From Helicobacter sp. MIT 11-5569 (GTDB lineage Bacteria; Campylobacterota; Campylobacteria; Campylobacterales; Helicobacteraceae), in assembly GCF_000765695.2 (NCBI RefSeq), contig NZ_JRPB02000003.1, positions 62,001-126,000 on the forward strand: a stretch of DNA of 64,000 nt, given 5' to 3'. Position 1 is the stretch's first letter; each line of letters begins with the position of its first letter. Made by a program: the position numbers and the translations under genes. The notes beneath the pieces were generated by a model that did no database searches, was not told where the DNA came from, and saw nothing but the letters and a program-made list of their open reading frames with translations. Shown here piece after piece: positions 43,410-53,526 of this stretch.

Positions 43410-43955
43410 GTGCTTCGTAGGGAGTTTTTAACTGCTTTTAACTGCAAGAAAAAAGAGGGCTTTTTGCCCTTAGCCCCTTATAGTCAAGATTATTCTCTTT
43501 TTTATGAAAATTGTGTGCAATGTGTGGAAAAATCTTTAAAAGCACCTTGTGTGTTAGCCTGTGATGAGGTTTATAACAAAGAGAATAGTGGAATCTTGTA
43601 TTTTAATGAAAATTGTGTTGTGGTGGATTTTTCTACAAAAGGGTGTTTGTTGTGTGGAGAATGTGCTAAATCTTGCCCTAATGATGTTTTGGATAAAAAT
43701 CTAGCAGAGGAGAGAAATCCTAATTGGAATTTTTCTGTAAAAATTTCTGAAACTTCTTGCTTAGCACACCAAAAGATTTTGTGTAATACTTGTAAAGATG
43801 TGTGTTATAGTGTTTTGGGAAAAGAAAATGCAATTAAGTTTGTGAGGCTTTTTTATCCAGAGATTAAAGAATCTTGTATTAGCTGTGGAGAATGTGTAAG
43901 TAAATGTCCTACGCAAGCGATTTTGTTGTTTGAAAAAGAAAGGAAAGAATTGTGA
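43410..43955 (+). CDS. napF: NapF ferredoxin-like protein
   Basis: A 181-residue cytoplasmic protein with four cysteine clusters (CVQCVEKSLKAPC, CLLCGECAKSCP, CNTCKDVC, CISCGECVSKCP) for 4Fe-4S centres. NapF is thought to assist iron-sulfur insertion or maturation of NapA before Tat export. It starts with GTG directly after napB and overlaps napL by 4 nt. Confidence 0.85.
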   Translation: MLRREFLTAFNCKKKEGFLPLAPYSQDYSLFYENCVQCVEKSLKAPCVLACDEVYNKENSGILYFNENCVVVDFSTKGCLLCGECAKSCPNDVLDKNLAEERNPNWNFSVKISETSCLAHQKILCNTCKDVCYSVLGKENAIKFVRLFYPEIKESCISCGECVSKCPTQAILLFEKERKEL

Positions 43956-44929
43956 GAATTTTGGGATTGATTTTAGCATTGCTATGTGTCTTAAATGCAC
44001 AAGATATTGCAGGTATCAAAGAATATGCGCCGATTAAAAATATAACTTTAGAATCTAATATTGTAACAATGCAAAAGGTGAAAGATATTGTGCTGATTGG
44101 AAATGATTTTGGAGAAGTTTTAGAGCTTAATAAAGATGGTGTAAAGAATCTTTTAAAACTGCCAAATATCAAGAGTTTTTATTCAGATTCTTATGCGCCA
44201 AAAGTATATAGCCTTGATGTAATAGGAGAGAAAATTTTAATTTTAAGCGAAGGGGATTATGGTGGGAAAGATTTATATATTTTTGAAAATGGAAAATTGG
44301 ATTCTTTGGATGCTTTAGAATCTCCGGGTATTAAAAAAATAGCTTTTGTTGATGAAAATAGGATTTTTCTAGGGCTTGCTAGCAATGAAATTCTTTTATA
44401 TGACCTTAGAAAAGAAGCCATAGAGTATAAAAAACAATTATCAGAAGCTTCTTTTTCTGATTTTGCATTAGATTTAAAATTAAAGCGTTACGCACTAGCT
44501 TGTGAGTCTGGAATCGTGTATTATGGGGATATTGAAAATGGTAATGTTATTGCGACATTAGAAGGAGCAAATAAAGATAATGTGTATCAGATAAAAATGG
44601 TGCATTTTGATGATAGAGTGCGTTTTATCACTGCTGGGCAAGATAGAAAAGTGGGGGTTTATCTGCTGGATTTAAAAAGTAATAAAAGTGAGTTTTATAC
44701 GATTAATGCAGAATTTTTGGTGTATAGTGTAGGAATGAGCGAAGATGAAAAAATTGGGGCGTATATGCAAGATGAAGAAAGTAATATTAGGATTTTTGAT
44801 ATACAATCGCGTGATTCTTTGGGAATCTTAAAAGGGCATACAAGCTTATTGAATAATATTATTTTTTTGGATTCTACGCAAATTATAAGTAGTGAAGATG
44901 GAAAAAATATTTTAATTTGGGAGAAGTAA
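43952..44929 (+). CDS. napL: NapL periplasmic beta-propeller protein
   Basis: The 325-residue protein has a signal peptide (about 1-17, ALLCVLNAQ) and WD40-like/beta-propeller repeats, for example FHDRVRFITAGQDRKVGVYLL-type patterns and IFDIQSRDSLGILKGHTSLLNNII. NapL is characteristic of epsilonproteobacterial nap clusters; its function is not established. Starts with GTG within the end of napF. Confidence 0.82.
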   Translation: MRILGLILALLCVLNAQDIAGIKEYAPIKNITLESNIVTMQKVKDIVLIGNDFGEVLELNKDGVKNLLKLPNIKSFYSDSYAPKVYSLDVIGEKILILSEGDYGGKDLYIFENGKLDSLDALESPGIKKIAFVDENRIFLGLASNEILLYDLRKEAIEYKKQLSEASFSDFALDLKLKRYALACESGIVYYGDIENGNVIATLEGANKDNVYQIKMVHFDDRVRFITAGQDRKVGVYLLDLKSNKSEFYTINAEFLVYSVGMSEDEKIGAYMQDEESNIRIFDIQSRDSLGILKGHTSLLNNIIFLDSTQIISSEDGKNILIWEK

Positions 44930-45319
44930 ATGGAAAATACACAAGAAGACTATAATGTTTCTAGTCTAGTTGTGCTTTGTGCGCCTGAAAATATTGAAAA
45001 TCTTTGGAAAAAGATTGACGCGATAGAAAATGCACAATGCCATTATCAAGATGCAAGTGGCAAAATTATTGTAACTTTGGAATCGCAAAATATTGATGAA
45101 GAAATCAAACTTTTAAAGAAAATTGAAAGCCTTGATGGAGTGATTTCTGCGCAGATGATTTATGCGTATCATAGTAAAGAGCTACAAGATTTACAAAACG
45201 ATATTCAAAAGCAAGATAGTGTGCCTAGTGTTTTAAAAGATGAGCAATCTAGCGCGCAAGAAATTTCCTATGGTGGAGATGCGCAAAATCTTTTAGACCA
45301 AGTGCTAAAGGATTCTTAG
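44930..45319 (+). CDS. napD: NapD chaperone
   Basis: The 129-residue protein is a NapD-type chaperone that binds the Tat signal of NapA and delays export until cofactor loading. Its ferredoxin-like fold is seen in the N-terminal 85 residues (SSLVVLCAPENIENLWKKI, then GVISAQMIYAYHS). The C-terminal 40 residues are polar and probably disordered. Its last 15 nt overlap the convergent murE gene. Confidence 0.85.
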   Translation: MENTQEDYNVSSLVVLCAPENIENLWKKIDAIENAQCHYQDASGKIIVTLESQNIDEEIKLLKKIESLDGVISAQMIYAYHSKELQDLQNDIQKQDSVPSVLKDEQSSAQEISYGGDAQNLLDQVLKDS

Positions 45320-46648
45320 CTTAAGTGCTTTTTGTGCTTCTTCCACATCATCAAAATGTATTGTGGAATCCCCGATAATTTGGTATGTTTCATCACCTTT
45401 ACCTAGAATTAGCAAAACTTCATTGTCTTTTAGGTTTTTGATTGCTATTTTTATGGCTTCTGCTCGGCTTTCTTCTAAAAGGATTGTGCGTTTTTCTCTT
45501 AAATGCTGTGGGATTCCAGCTAAAATTTCTTGTAAAATTGTATTTGGAATCTCGCTGCGTGGATTATCACTTGTGATATAAAGTTTTTGTGCATATTTTG
45601 CAGCGCATAGCCCCATTTTTGGACGTTTTGTTTTGTCTCTATCTCCACCAGCTCCAAAAACAACAGCAATTTCTCTATGGGGAAAAGATTGAAAAATTTT
45701 CTCCATACCATCTTCAGTGTGTGCAAAATCTACGATGATTAAGGGCTTTTGTGAAATGATTTGCATTCTCCCTAAAACTCCCCCAAAATTTTCTAATTTT
45801 TCACAAATCTTTTGCAAGGATACATTTTCTAAGAGTTTGGCTGCCCCAATTGCTGCTAAGGCATTATAAAGATTATGTTTGCCAAAAAGTGTGCATTCTA
45901 AATTTGCTATTTCTTGACCATAGGCAATTTGTGCAGTGATTCCATCGCGTAAGCTATAAGCTTTAACTTGTAAAGTTGATGGCGATTCTATCCCATATGT
46001 AATAGTTTTTTGTAGCGCGTAGCTTGCATTTGGCTCATCTTTATTAATAAGCTTTAAATCTAATGGATTAGCAAAAAAGGAATTTTTTGTTGCAATATAA
46101 TTTTCTAGGGTTTTGTGATAATCTAAATGATCACTTGTAATATTTGTTAGAATCCTAAGTGCAAAATCTAATCCTTCAATACGTTCCTGCACAATCGCAT
46201 GGGAGCTAACTTCCATAACAAAATAATCGCAATTTTCTTTTCTTGCTTCAGAAATTGCGCTATAAATTTCTAATAAACTAGGCGTTGTAAGCCCTTTAGG
46301 TCGCTTTTGGATTCCATTGATAAAAAATCCTCTTGTGCCTAAAAGTGCGACTTTATGCCCTAAGTCTAATAAAATAGAATAGAGCATTGCCGCAGTTGTT
46401 GTTTTTCCATTTGTGCCTGTTATCCCAACAATTTTCAGATTTAAATCTAGTAATTCCTTTAAGTTTTGGGGTTTGATAAATTGTGTAAAGCCATTTTCTT
46501 TTGCGGATTCCACATAGTGTTCATTACTTTTTGTGATTAAAAAGGCGCAATTTTTTGCATTGGAATCTTGAGTTAGATTTTCCCTAGAGTCATCGCTAAT
46601 AAAATGGATAAAAGAGTTTTGAGAAGTGGAATCTAAAGCAATTTTCAT
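45305..46648 (-). CDS. murE: UDP-MurNAc-tripeptide synthetase MurE
   Basis: Adds meso-diaminopimelate to UDP-MurNAc-L-Ala-D-Glu in peptidoglycan synthesis. The 447-residue Mur ligase has the ATP-binding TGTNGKTT (about 77-84), the central FAHTEDGME region, and DNPRSE (about 367-372), the signature of meso-DAP specificity. It ends in a 15-nt convergent overlap with napD, so the two share termination space. Confidence 0.93.
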   Translation of the reverse strand: MKIALDSTSQNSFIHFISDDSRENLTQDSNAKNCAFLITKSNEHYVESAKENGFTQFIKPQNLKELLDLNLKIVGITGTNGKTTTAAMLYSILLDLGHKVALLGTRGFFINGIQKRPKGLTTPSLLEIYSAISEARKENCDYFVMEVSSHAIVQERIEGLDFALRILTNITSDHLDYHKTLENYIATKNSFFANPLDLKLINKDEPNASYALQKTITYGIESPSTLQVKAYSLRDGITAQIAYGQEIANLECTLFGKHNLYNALAAIGAAKLLENVSLQKICEKLENFGGVLGRMQIISQKPLIIVDFAHTEDGMEKIFQSFPHREIAVVFGAGGDRDKTKRPKMGLCAAKYAQKLYITSDNPRSEIPNTILQEILAGIPQHLREKRTILLEESRAEAIKIAIKNLKDNEVLLILGKGDETYQIIGDSTIHFDDVEEAQKALKLRIL

Positions 46649-46657
46649 AACGCTTCC

Positions 46658-47293
46658 TTAAGAATTTTGCAAGATTTTTTGATAAAGCTTTGCAAAATCC
46701 TTATCAAAATACACAATATTGCCAATATTTTCAAAATAATTAATTGCAACATCTTTAAAGCCATATTTAACAAGATTTTGCATAAAAAATAAAAATTCGT
46801 TTTTGTTAGTAAAAATAATTTTTGTGCTAAACATTAAATCTGTAAATGCTTCTTTAAAACCAATTTCTTTTTCTAAAATTTCAAAATCTTTGTATAAGAT
46901 TCCATCATTTTTATCTATCTCAATATTTTCTAAATGTGCAATTGCTAGGTTCAGAGCGTAAATATTTTGGTCAAAATTATCAATCATACTTAAAATGATT
47001 TCTTCTGGACTTTCTTTAGAATTTTTTTGATTTTTTTTGTAAATCACTTGATAATATTCAAAGAGAGCACGTGCTTCTTCTTCGTGTTCTAGTGCCATAT
47101 CTGTTAAAGCGCAAAGTGTTTTTAACTCTAAAAATTCTTTAGAGTCTTCAGAATTTTGAGAATCTTTAGAAGCATTAGAATGCTCTTCGCTTAGCACATG
47201 CGCATAAGATAAAAGTTTTAGAGATTGTGCGTATTCTCGTTTTATAAAGGCTTGCTTTGCTTTGGTTAAAATCTTTGAATAGTGTGTGTGCAA
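46658..47293 (-). CDS. TPR-like conserved hypothetical protein
   Basis: A 211-residue helical protein with alternating amphipathic helices of the tetratricopeptide kind (about 5-80 and 110-200), without other motifs. It lies between nifU-like and murE genes, an order I recall from H. pylori, which supports a conserved gene. Role unknown, possibly a protein-interaction scaffold. Confidence 0.65.
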   Translation of the reverse strand: MHTHYSKILTKAKQAFIKREYAQSLKLLSYAHVLSEEHSNASKDSQNSEDSKEFLELKTLCALTDMALEHEEEARALFEYYQVIYKKNQKNSKESPEEIILSMIDNFDQNIYALNLAIAHLENIEIDKNDGILYKDFEILEKEIGFKEAFTDLMFSTKIIFTNKNEFLFFMQNLVKYGFKDVAINYFENIGNIVYFDKDFAKLYQKILQNS

Positions 47294-47310
47294 ATTTTTC
47301 CTTAAAAGTA

Positions 47311-47556
47311 TTAAGATACGTTAATTAATTCAATATCTGGATGAATATCATCTTTTAATGTGCGCTCAATCCCAAATTTTAGTGTTTGTGTGCTACTTGG
47401 GCAACCTTTACAGGCTCCTTCTAAACGCACATAGACTTTACCGTTTTCAATTTTGATGAGCGTAACATTTCCTCCATCTTTAATGAGCATTGGTCGGACT
47501 TTGTCTATGCTTGCTTCTACGGGTTTTAATAATTCTGTATCGCTAAATGGGAACAT
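47311..47556 (-). CDS. NifU-like iron-sulfur scaffold domain
   Basis: The 81-residue protein is a stand-alone NifU C-terminal domain with the Fe-S ligand pair CKGC (about residues 53-56) in GACKGCPSS, thought to hold transient clusters. It is the first gene of the leftward nifU-TPR-murE unit. Confidence 0.88.
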   Translation of the reverse strand: MFPFSDTELLKPVEASIDKVRPMLIKDGGNVTLIKIENGKVYVRLEGACKGCPSSTQTLKFGIERTLKDDIHPDIELINVS

Positions 47557-47655
47557 AATATTTCCTTGAATTTTTTGGATTTAATTGTTTAATTTTAGTG
47601 AGATATTACTAATCTTTGCTTAAGTTGATATAAAAAGTAACCTAAAAAACTTTAA

Positions 47656-47683
47656 TATAATTTTATCTAAAATTGTTTATAAT
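47656..47683 (+). promoter_or_regulatory. Two -10 TATAAT boxes upstream of frdC
   Basis: Perfect TATAAT at 47656-47661 and 47678-47683 in the 189-nt divergent gap. They would start frdCAB transcripts with leaders of about 55-80 nt. The leader contains GTGC-GGAA-GCAC (47709-47720), a small GNRA-loop hairpin. Confidence 0.5.
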
Positions 47684-47745
47684 TGCGAGTTTTTAGGTTT
47701 TACGTGGCGTGCGGAAGCACTGATTATCTGCTTTAGGAGGAATTT

Positions 47746-48477
47746 ATGCAAAATGATGAAGTAGTAATTGAGAGTTATTTAAAAGTAACTTCAGAACGCA
47801 AAAAGAGAAGAAATCCTGCGCGTTGGGATTTGTGGCAAAGTATTACCGGTGTTGTTTTGGCGATATTTATTATATTCCATATGTGTTTTACATCTTCTAT
47901 TTTACTTGGGACAGATGCGTTTGATGCAGTGGTTGGATTTAGCGAAGGCTCATTTATTTTTGGGGGACACGGGATTCCATTACTAACAACATTAGTTGTT
48001 GTTATTATTAGTGTGTTTTTTGTTACGCACGCATTTTTAGCAATGCGCAAATTTCCTGCAAATTTCCAACAATTAATGTTGTTTAAAACACATAAGTCGT
48101 TAATGAAGCATTGCGATACAACGCTTTGGTGGCTACAATTTTTAACAGGTTTTGCATTGTTTTTCTTAGGCGGAGCACACCTTGTTACGATTTTGGTAAA
48201 TTCAACACAGATTAATGCTCTAACTTCTGCTGCTCGCTTTGTAGATGGTAATTTAGCAGAGTTTTATTTAATCTTATTGGTTGTAATGGTATTGCATGCT
48301 AGCATTGGTTTGTATCGTGTAATTATTAAATGGATTCCATTAGAGGCTCCGACAACTGCAGAGAGCAATGTTAAGCGCAGAAATGTAAAAATCGCTGTAT
48401 TTACAGTTTTTATTGTTTTAGGCGTAATTGCGTTTATTGCAGACTTTACTTGGATTGCTTTGGGCAAAAGTCTATAA
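47746..48477 (+). CDS. frdC: Fumarate reductase cytochrome b subunit
   Basis: The 243-residue membrane anchor of the di-heme menaquinol:fumarate reductase, with five membrane helices and conserved heme-ligand histidines (for example FHMCF, THAFLAMRKFP, TLWWLQFLTGF and LHASIGLYR). It binds the quinol site and two heme b. First gene of frdCAB, after an aggaggaa site. Confidence 0.93.
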   Translation: MQNDEVVIESYLKVTSERKKRRNPARWDLWQSITGVVLAIFIIFHMCFTSSILLGTDAFDAVVGFSEGSFIFGGHGIPLLTTLVVVIISVFFVTHAFLAMRKFPANFQQLMLFKTHKSLMKHCDTTLWWLQFLTGFALFFLGGAHLVTILVNSTQINALTSAARFVDGNLAEFYLILLVVMVLHASIGLYRVIIKWIPLEAPTTAESNVKRRNVKIAVFTVFIVLGVIAFIADFTWIALGKSL

Positions 48478-48491
48478 AAGGAGAGTTTTAG

Positions 48492-50465
48492 ATGAAAATA
48501 GTATATTGCGATGCGTTGGTAATCGGTGGAGGTTTAGCAGGATTGCGTTCAGCAGTAGCCTGTAAAGAGAAGGGATTAAATACGATTGTTTTAAGTTTGA
48601 TTCCTGTAAAGCGTAGCCACTCTGCTGCAGCTCAAGGTGGAATGCAAGCAAGTCTTGGTAACTCAAAAATGAGTGATGGAGATAATGAAGATTTGCATTT
48701 TATGGATACTGTTAAAGGAAGCGACTGGGGATGTGATCAAAAGGTTGCAAGAATGTTTGTAACAACAGCTCCAAAGGCAATTAGACAGCTTGCCGCTTGG
48801 GGGGTGCCTTGGACAAGGATTAAAAAAGGTGATAGAACAGCAGTTATTAATGCACAAAAAACAACAATCACTGAAGAAGAGTTTAGACATGGATTAATCC
48901 ATTCTCGTGATTTTGGTGGGACAAAAAAATGGAGAACTTGTTATACAGCTGATGCGACAGGACATTCTATGCTTTTTGCAGTAGCAAATGAAGCATTAAA
49001 GCATGGAGTAGATATTCATGATAGAAAAGAAGCTGTTGCACTAATCCATAAAGATAGTAGATGCTATGGTGCGGTTGTGCGTGATTTAATTACAGGCGAG
49101 TTAATCGGTTATGTTGCAAAAGGAACTTTGATTGCAACAGGTGGTTATGGTAGAATCTATAAAGATACAACAAATGCTGTAATTTGTGAAGGAACAGGAA
49201 CGGCATTGGCACTTGAAACAGGAATTGCAAAGCTAGGCAATATGGAAGCAGTGCAATTCCACCCAACAGGACTTTTTCCAAGTGGAATCCTATTAACTGA
49301 AGGTTGTCGTGGTGATGGCGGTGTATTGCGTGATGTTGATGGTTATCGCTTTATGCCAGATTATGAGCCAGAGAAAAAAGAGCTTGCAAGTCGTGATGTT
49401 GTTGCGCGTAGAATGCTTCAAAGAATCCGCGAAGGCAAAGGTGTAAGCTCTCCTTATGGTGAGCATTTATGGCTTGATATTTCAATCTTAGGGCGCAAAC
49501 ATATTGAAACAAACTTAAGAGATGTGCAAGAGATTTGCGAGTGTTTTGCGGGAATTGACCCAGCTGAAAAATGGGCACCTGTTAAGCCAATGCAACACTA
49601 TTGTATGGGTGGGATTCGCACAAATGCAAAAGGAGAAACAGCACTAAAAGGATTGTTTTCTGCAGGTGAAGCAGCATGTTGGGATTTACATGGTTTTAAC
49701 CGCTTAGGTGGAAACTCTGTAAGTGAAGCAGTGGTTAGCGGTATGATTATTGGAGATTATTTTGCACAAAATTGTATGGGAACCTATGCAGATATTGAAA
49801 CAAAACTTGTAGAAGATTTCATCAATAGAGAGCAAAAATATCTTGAAAGTATTATTGAGAATACAGGCACAGAAAATGTATTTGAAATCAAAGATAGCAT
49901 GAAGCAAATTATGGGTGATAAAGTAGGAATCTTTAGAGATGGCGAGCATTTAACTGCTGCTGTAAATGAGCTAGAGCAACTTTATATTCGCAGTAAGAAT
50001 ATTGGCATCAAAACAAAACGTCTTTCAGCAAATCCAGAATTAGAAGAAGCTTATCGTGTGCCAAAAATGTTAAAAATTGCTCTTTGTGTTGCAAAAGGTG
50101 CGCTAGATAGAACAGAATCTCGAGGGGCGCATAGTAGGGAAGATTATCCAAAACGTGATGATGTTAATTGGCTAAAACGAACATTAGCAAGTTGGGAAGA
50201 TCCAAATCAAACAATGCCAACTATTACTTATGAGCCAATTGATATTTCTACAATGGAAATTGCTCCGGGATTCCGTGGATATGGAGCTAAAGGAATGATT
50301 ATTGAAAATCCAGAGAGCTTAAAGCGTCAAGAGCAAATTGATAAAATCCGTGCAGATATGGAAGCACAAGGTAAAGATCGTTATGCGATTCAAGAAGCAT
50401 TAATGCCATTTGAATTGCAATCATATTATAAAGCACGCAATGAAAGAATAGGAGATAAACAATGA
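48492..50465 (+). CDS. frdA: Fumarate reductase flavoprotein subunit
   Basis: The 657-residue catalytic subunit reduces fumarate to succinate in anaerobic respiration. It has the FAD-binding [12 protein letters not shown] (about 12-23), the SHSAAAQGG segment bearing the flavin-linking His, the substrate-site GCRGDGG and the [14 protein letters not shown] motif. It overlaps frdB by 4 nt. Confidence 0.95.
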   Translation: MKIVYCDALVIGGGLAGLRSAVACKEKGLNTIVLSLIPVKRSHSAAAQGGMQASLGNSKMSDGDNEDLHFMDTVKGSDWGCDQKVARMFVTTAPKAIRQLAAWGVPWTRIKKGDRTAVINAQKTTITEEEFRHGLIHSRDFGGTKKWRTCYTADATGHSMLFAVANEALKHGVDIHDRKEAVALIHKDSRCYGAVVRDLITGELIGYVAKGTLIATGGYGRIYKDTTNAVICEGTGTALALETGIAKLGNMEAVQFHPTGLFPSGILLTEGCRGDGGVLRDVDGYRFMPDYEPEKKELASRDVVARRMLQRIREGKGVSSPYGEHLWLDISILGRKHIETNLRDVQEICECFAGIDPAEKWAPVKPMQHYCMGGIRTNAKGETALKGLFSAGEAACWDLHGFNRLGGNSVSEAVVSGMIIGDYFAQNCMGTYADIETKLVEDFINREQKYLESIIENTGTENVFEIKDSMKQIMGDKVGIFRDGEHLTAAVNELEQLYIRSKNIGIKTKRLSANPELEEAYRVPKMLKIALCVAKGALDRTESRGAHSREDYPKRDDVNWLKRTLASWEDPNQTMPTITYEPIDISTMEIAPGFRGYGAKGMIIENPESLKRQEQIDKIRADMEAQGKDRYAIQEALMPFELQSYYKARNERIGDKQ

Positions 50466-51208
50466 GTGGAGCAGTGCAAAGTAGCAACAGAGAGCTAACA
50501 ATTAGAGTTTTGAAGTTTGATCCAAATAGTGCGGTTTCAAAACCACATTTTGTAGAATATAAACTCAAAGAAGCACATTCTATGACAATTTTCATTGTGC
50601 TAAATATGATTAAAGAGCAATATGACCCAGATTTGAGTTTTGACTTTGTATGTCGTGCAGGGATTTGTGGAAGTTGTGGAATGATGATTAATGGGCGTCC
50701 AAGACTTGCTTGTAGGACATTAACAAAAGATTTTCCAGATGGTGTAATTACATTAATGCCATTGCCTGCATTTAAGCTTATTAAAGACTTATCTGTAGAT
50801 ACTGGAAATTGGTTTAATGGAATGAGTAAGCGTGTGGAGAGTTGGATTCATGCACAAGAGAAGAGCGAAGAACATATGTGCCAGATTGAAGAGCGCGTAG
50901 AACCTGAAGTGGCAGCAGAAGTTTTTGAGCTTGATCGTTGTATTGAGTGTGGATGTTGTATCGCTTCTTGTGGAACAAAGCTTATGCGTGAAGATTTTGT
51001 GGGTGCAGCAGGACTTAACCGCGTAATGCGATTTATGCTCGATCCACATGATGAAAGAAGCGATGCAGATTATTATGAGTTAGTAGGCGATGATAATGGC
51101 GTGTTTGGTTGTATGAGTTTGCTAGCATGCCATGATGTATGTCCAAAAAATCTACCATTACAAAGCAAAATCGCATATTTACGCCGCAAAATGGCAACAG
51201 TAAAATAA
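50462..51208 (+). CDS. frdB: Fumarate reductase iron-sulfur subunit
   Basis: The 248-residue subunit carries 2Fe-2S ([21 protein letters not shown], residues about 60-81, given by position), 4Fe-4S ([11 protein letters not shown]) and 3Fe-4S (CHDVCP region) clusters that wire FrdA to FrdC. Ends the operon, followed by a hairpin at 51217. Confidence 0.95.
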   Translation: MSGAVQSSNRELTIRVLKFDPNSAVSKPHFVEYKLKEAHSMTIFIVLNMIKEQYDPDLSFDFVCRAGICGSCGMMINGRPRLACRTLTKDFPDGVITLMPLPAFKLIKDLSVDTGNWFNGMSKRVESWIHAQEKSEEHMCQIEERVEPEVAAEVFELDRCIECGCCIASCGTKLMREDFVGAAGLNRVMRFMLDPHDERSDADYYELVGDDNGVFGCMSLLACHDVCPKNLPLQSKIAYLRRKMATVK

Positions 51209-51216
51209 CATTCTTA

Positions 51217-51236
51217 GAATCCCATTTTTGGGATTC
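51217..51236 (+). terminator. Terminator-like hairpin after frdB
   Basis: GAATCCCA and TGGGATTC pair perfectly around TTTT, just after the frdB stop. There is no T-tract, so termination efficiency is uncertain. Confidence 0.5.
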
Positions 51237-51277
51237 AGAATGAAATTTGAAATCTTTAAAATATAAATCGCTTTTTT

Positions 51278-51365
51278 AGAGAGGTGTCCGAGTGGTTGAA
51301 GGAGCACGCCTGGAACGCGTGTAAGGTGCAAGCCTTCGAGGGTTCGAATCCCTTCCTCTCTGCCA
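51278..51365 (+). tRNA. tRNA-Ser(GGA)
   Basis: The sequence starts AGAGAGG, ends CCTCTCTGCCA, and has the long variable arm of serine tRNAs. The anticodon loop CTGGAAC carries anticodon GGA (reads UCC/UCU). The T arm GGTTCGAATCC is canonical. CCA is encoded. Confidence 0.95.
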
Positions 51366-51555
51366 GATGTTAAAAACTATTTTTGATTCTTTATGCGATT
51401 TTAATTTTGTATATTTTAATAAGTGTAACTCTCTTTTATTTTTTGCAACAATAGAGCTTTATTTCCCATTCTTTTAATTTAAGCTTATATTCATTTAATA
51501 ATAATTGTCGTAAAATGATTTTTTATTTTTCTAAAAAAATTTAACAAGGAAAAGA

Positions 51556-53352
51556 ATGCGCAACATCATATTATTTCTTGTTTTTGGTGTTTTAGGGTTT
51601 TTGTTTTATGAATCAAGCTCTTTTTTGGGAGCTTGCTCTGGAATCGCCATTTTTCTTTTTGGTGTAATGTGTCTAAAAAATGGCTTTAGCAACTTTAGCA
51701 CTTTTATTGAGCGTGTGCTGAAGAAGTGGGCAAACACCGCGACAAAAAGTTTAGTTTTTGGTGCAATTTCTACAATGATTATGCAAAGCAGCGGGCTTGT
51801 TTCTGTGCTTGCAATCTCATTTCTATCTGCAGGATTTATCACTTTAGGACAAGGGATTGGTATTATCTTTGGAGCAAATGTTGGCACTACCATTGTTGCG
51901 TGGGTTATTGCAATTGCTGGAGTGAAATTTGATATTTCTTCTATCACAATGCCTTTGCTTATCTTTGGTGTGATTTTGAATTTTCAAAGCTCCAAAACCA
52001 CAAAAGCTTTTGGGTCAATTCTTTGTGGAATCGGATTCTTCTTTTTAGGGATTTCTTTTGTAAAAAGTGGATTTAATGAACTAAAAGATATTGTAGATAT
52101 TGCACAATACGGACAAATGAGCGGAATCTTAGGTGTTTCTACATTTGTGCTTGTTGGAATCTTGCTTACCGTGATTATGCAAAGCTCTAATGCAAGCTTG
52201 CTTGTTGCAATTACAATTTTGGCTGCTGGACAAATGAGCTATGAAAACGCGCTTGGCTTTGCAATTGGTTCAAATATAGGTAGCACGGTTATGGCAATCA
52301 TTGGTTCTATTGGGACAAGCATTGCAGGCAAGCGGCTTGCCGCAGCGCATTTGCTTTTTAATAGTGTAACGGCACTTATTGCGGTTATTTTCTTGCATCA
52401 AATGATTTATGTTGTGCGACTTTTTTGTGAAGCTGTTGGAATCGCAAGTGATGATTATATCTTGCAGCTTACTGCATTCCACACGCTTTTTAATCTTGTC
52501 GGCATTACACTTATGATGCCCTTTATAGAAAAAATGGTTTGGTTTCTTGAAAAAGTCATTGTGGATAAAAAGGCTAAAGAATACGAACCAATCTATCTTA
52601 ATCACGCTATTGTAGGGTATCCTGATACTGCAATTGAAGCTTTGAAAAATGAAATGGAGCATTTATATGATAACTGCTTTATGGTTCTTACCTATGCAAT
52701 TGGCTTTACGCGCAAAGAGATTCATTCTGACACGCCTTTTAGGGAAATTATTGCACGCAAAAAACTATATAGAAGAGATGTAGATTTTGATAATTTTTAT
52801 AAGAAAAATATCAAATATTTGTTTGATAAAATTTTTGACTTTGCTACCATTGCGCAAACACACACGAATGACAAGGAGCAAGTAAATGAGATTGCGCATA
52901 TCAAAAATGCAGCACGTAAAGCAGTAGAATCTATCCACCAACTCAAAATGCTTTATCACAATTTCAAAGAAGCAGCACAAACTCAAAATGAAGCTCTAAG
53001 AGACCTTTATAATGAAATGCGGATTGATTTGGCTGAACTTTTGCGCAGTATTGAGAATCTCGAAAAAAGCTCTGATGAGAATATTCAAATCATTTTATCT
53101 AGCATTCGCAAAGGCTCTATACTCCTAGACCAAATTGATGATAATGCTATTAACAAAATAGAAAAATTGATTTTGGATAATAAAATTACAGCGACAAATG
53201 TTTCAACGATTCTTAATGATATTGACACCGCTAATAAAGTCAGCAAAGACTTGCTTTCAATGACGCAACATCTCTATGCGGCATATTATGCTCCAGCTCC
53301 TATTAGTGATTCTTTAGTAAGTCCTAAAATAACAGATTCCAAATTGCAATAA
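51556..53352 (+). CDS. Na/Pi-cotransporter-like protein with PhoU-like tail
   Basis: The 598-residue protein has two Na/Pi-cotransporter repeats, each with a QSSG/QSSN-type motif (MQSSGLVSVLAISFLSAGF at about 75-93 and MQSSNASLLVAITILAAG at about 215-232), then a cytoplasmic PhoU-like helical tail (about 350-570). It would import phosphate with sodium or sense phosphate. Substrate is inferred from the family. Confidence 0.85.
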   Translation: MRNIILFLVFGVLGFLFYESSSFLGACSGIAIFLFGVMCLKNGFSNFSTFIERVLKKWANTATKSLVFGAISTMIMQSSGLVSVLAISFLSAGFITLGQGIGIIFGANVGTTIVAWVIAIAGVKFDISSITMPLLIFGVILNFQSSKTTKAFGSILCGIGFFFLGISFVKSGFNELKDIVDIAQYGQMSGILGVSTFVLVGILLTVIMQSSNASLLVAITILAAGQMSYENALGFAIGSNIGSTVMAIIGSIGTSIAGKRLAAAHLLFNSVTALIAVIFLHQMIYVVRLFCEAVGIASDDYILQLTAFHTLFNLVGITLMMPFIEKMVWFLEKVIVDKKAKEYEPIYLNHAIVGYPDTAIEALKNEMEHLYDNCFMVLTYAIGFTRKEIHSDTPFREIIARKKLYRRDVDFDNFYKKNIKYLFDKIFDFATIAQTHTNDKEQVNEIAHIKNAARKAVESIHQLKMLYHNFKEAAQTQNEALRDLYNEMRIDLAELLRSIENLEKSSDENIQIILSSIRKGSILLDQIDDNAINKIEKLILDNKITATNVSTILNDIDTANKVSKDLLSMTQHLYAAYYAPAPISDSLVSPKITDSKLQ

Positions 53353-53365
53353 CAAATTGGAATCT
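53334..53365 (+). terminator. Hairpin overlapping the transporter stop
   Basis: AGATTCCAA (53334-53342) pairs with TTGGAATCT (53357-53365), followed by TGATTTTAT. The stop codon is within the loop. A reasonable intrinsic terminator. Confidence 0.55.
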
Positions 53366-53526
53366 TGATTTTATAAGCGGAAGATTATTTGTGTGCATTT
53401 AAGCTTTCTGTTTGCAAGTCTAAGAGTAATTAAGAATCACGATAACTTGATAATTTGTCCTGCTTTTTGGTAATATTTAAAAATAAAATCATCTTAGAAT
53501 GAGGTTTGGGGATTTATGGAGATGCG

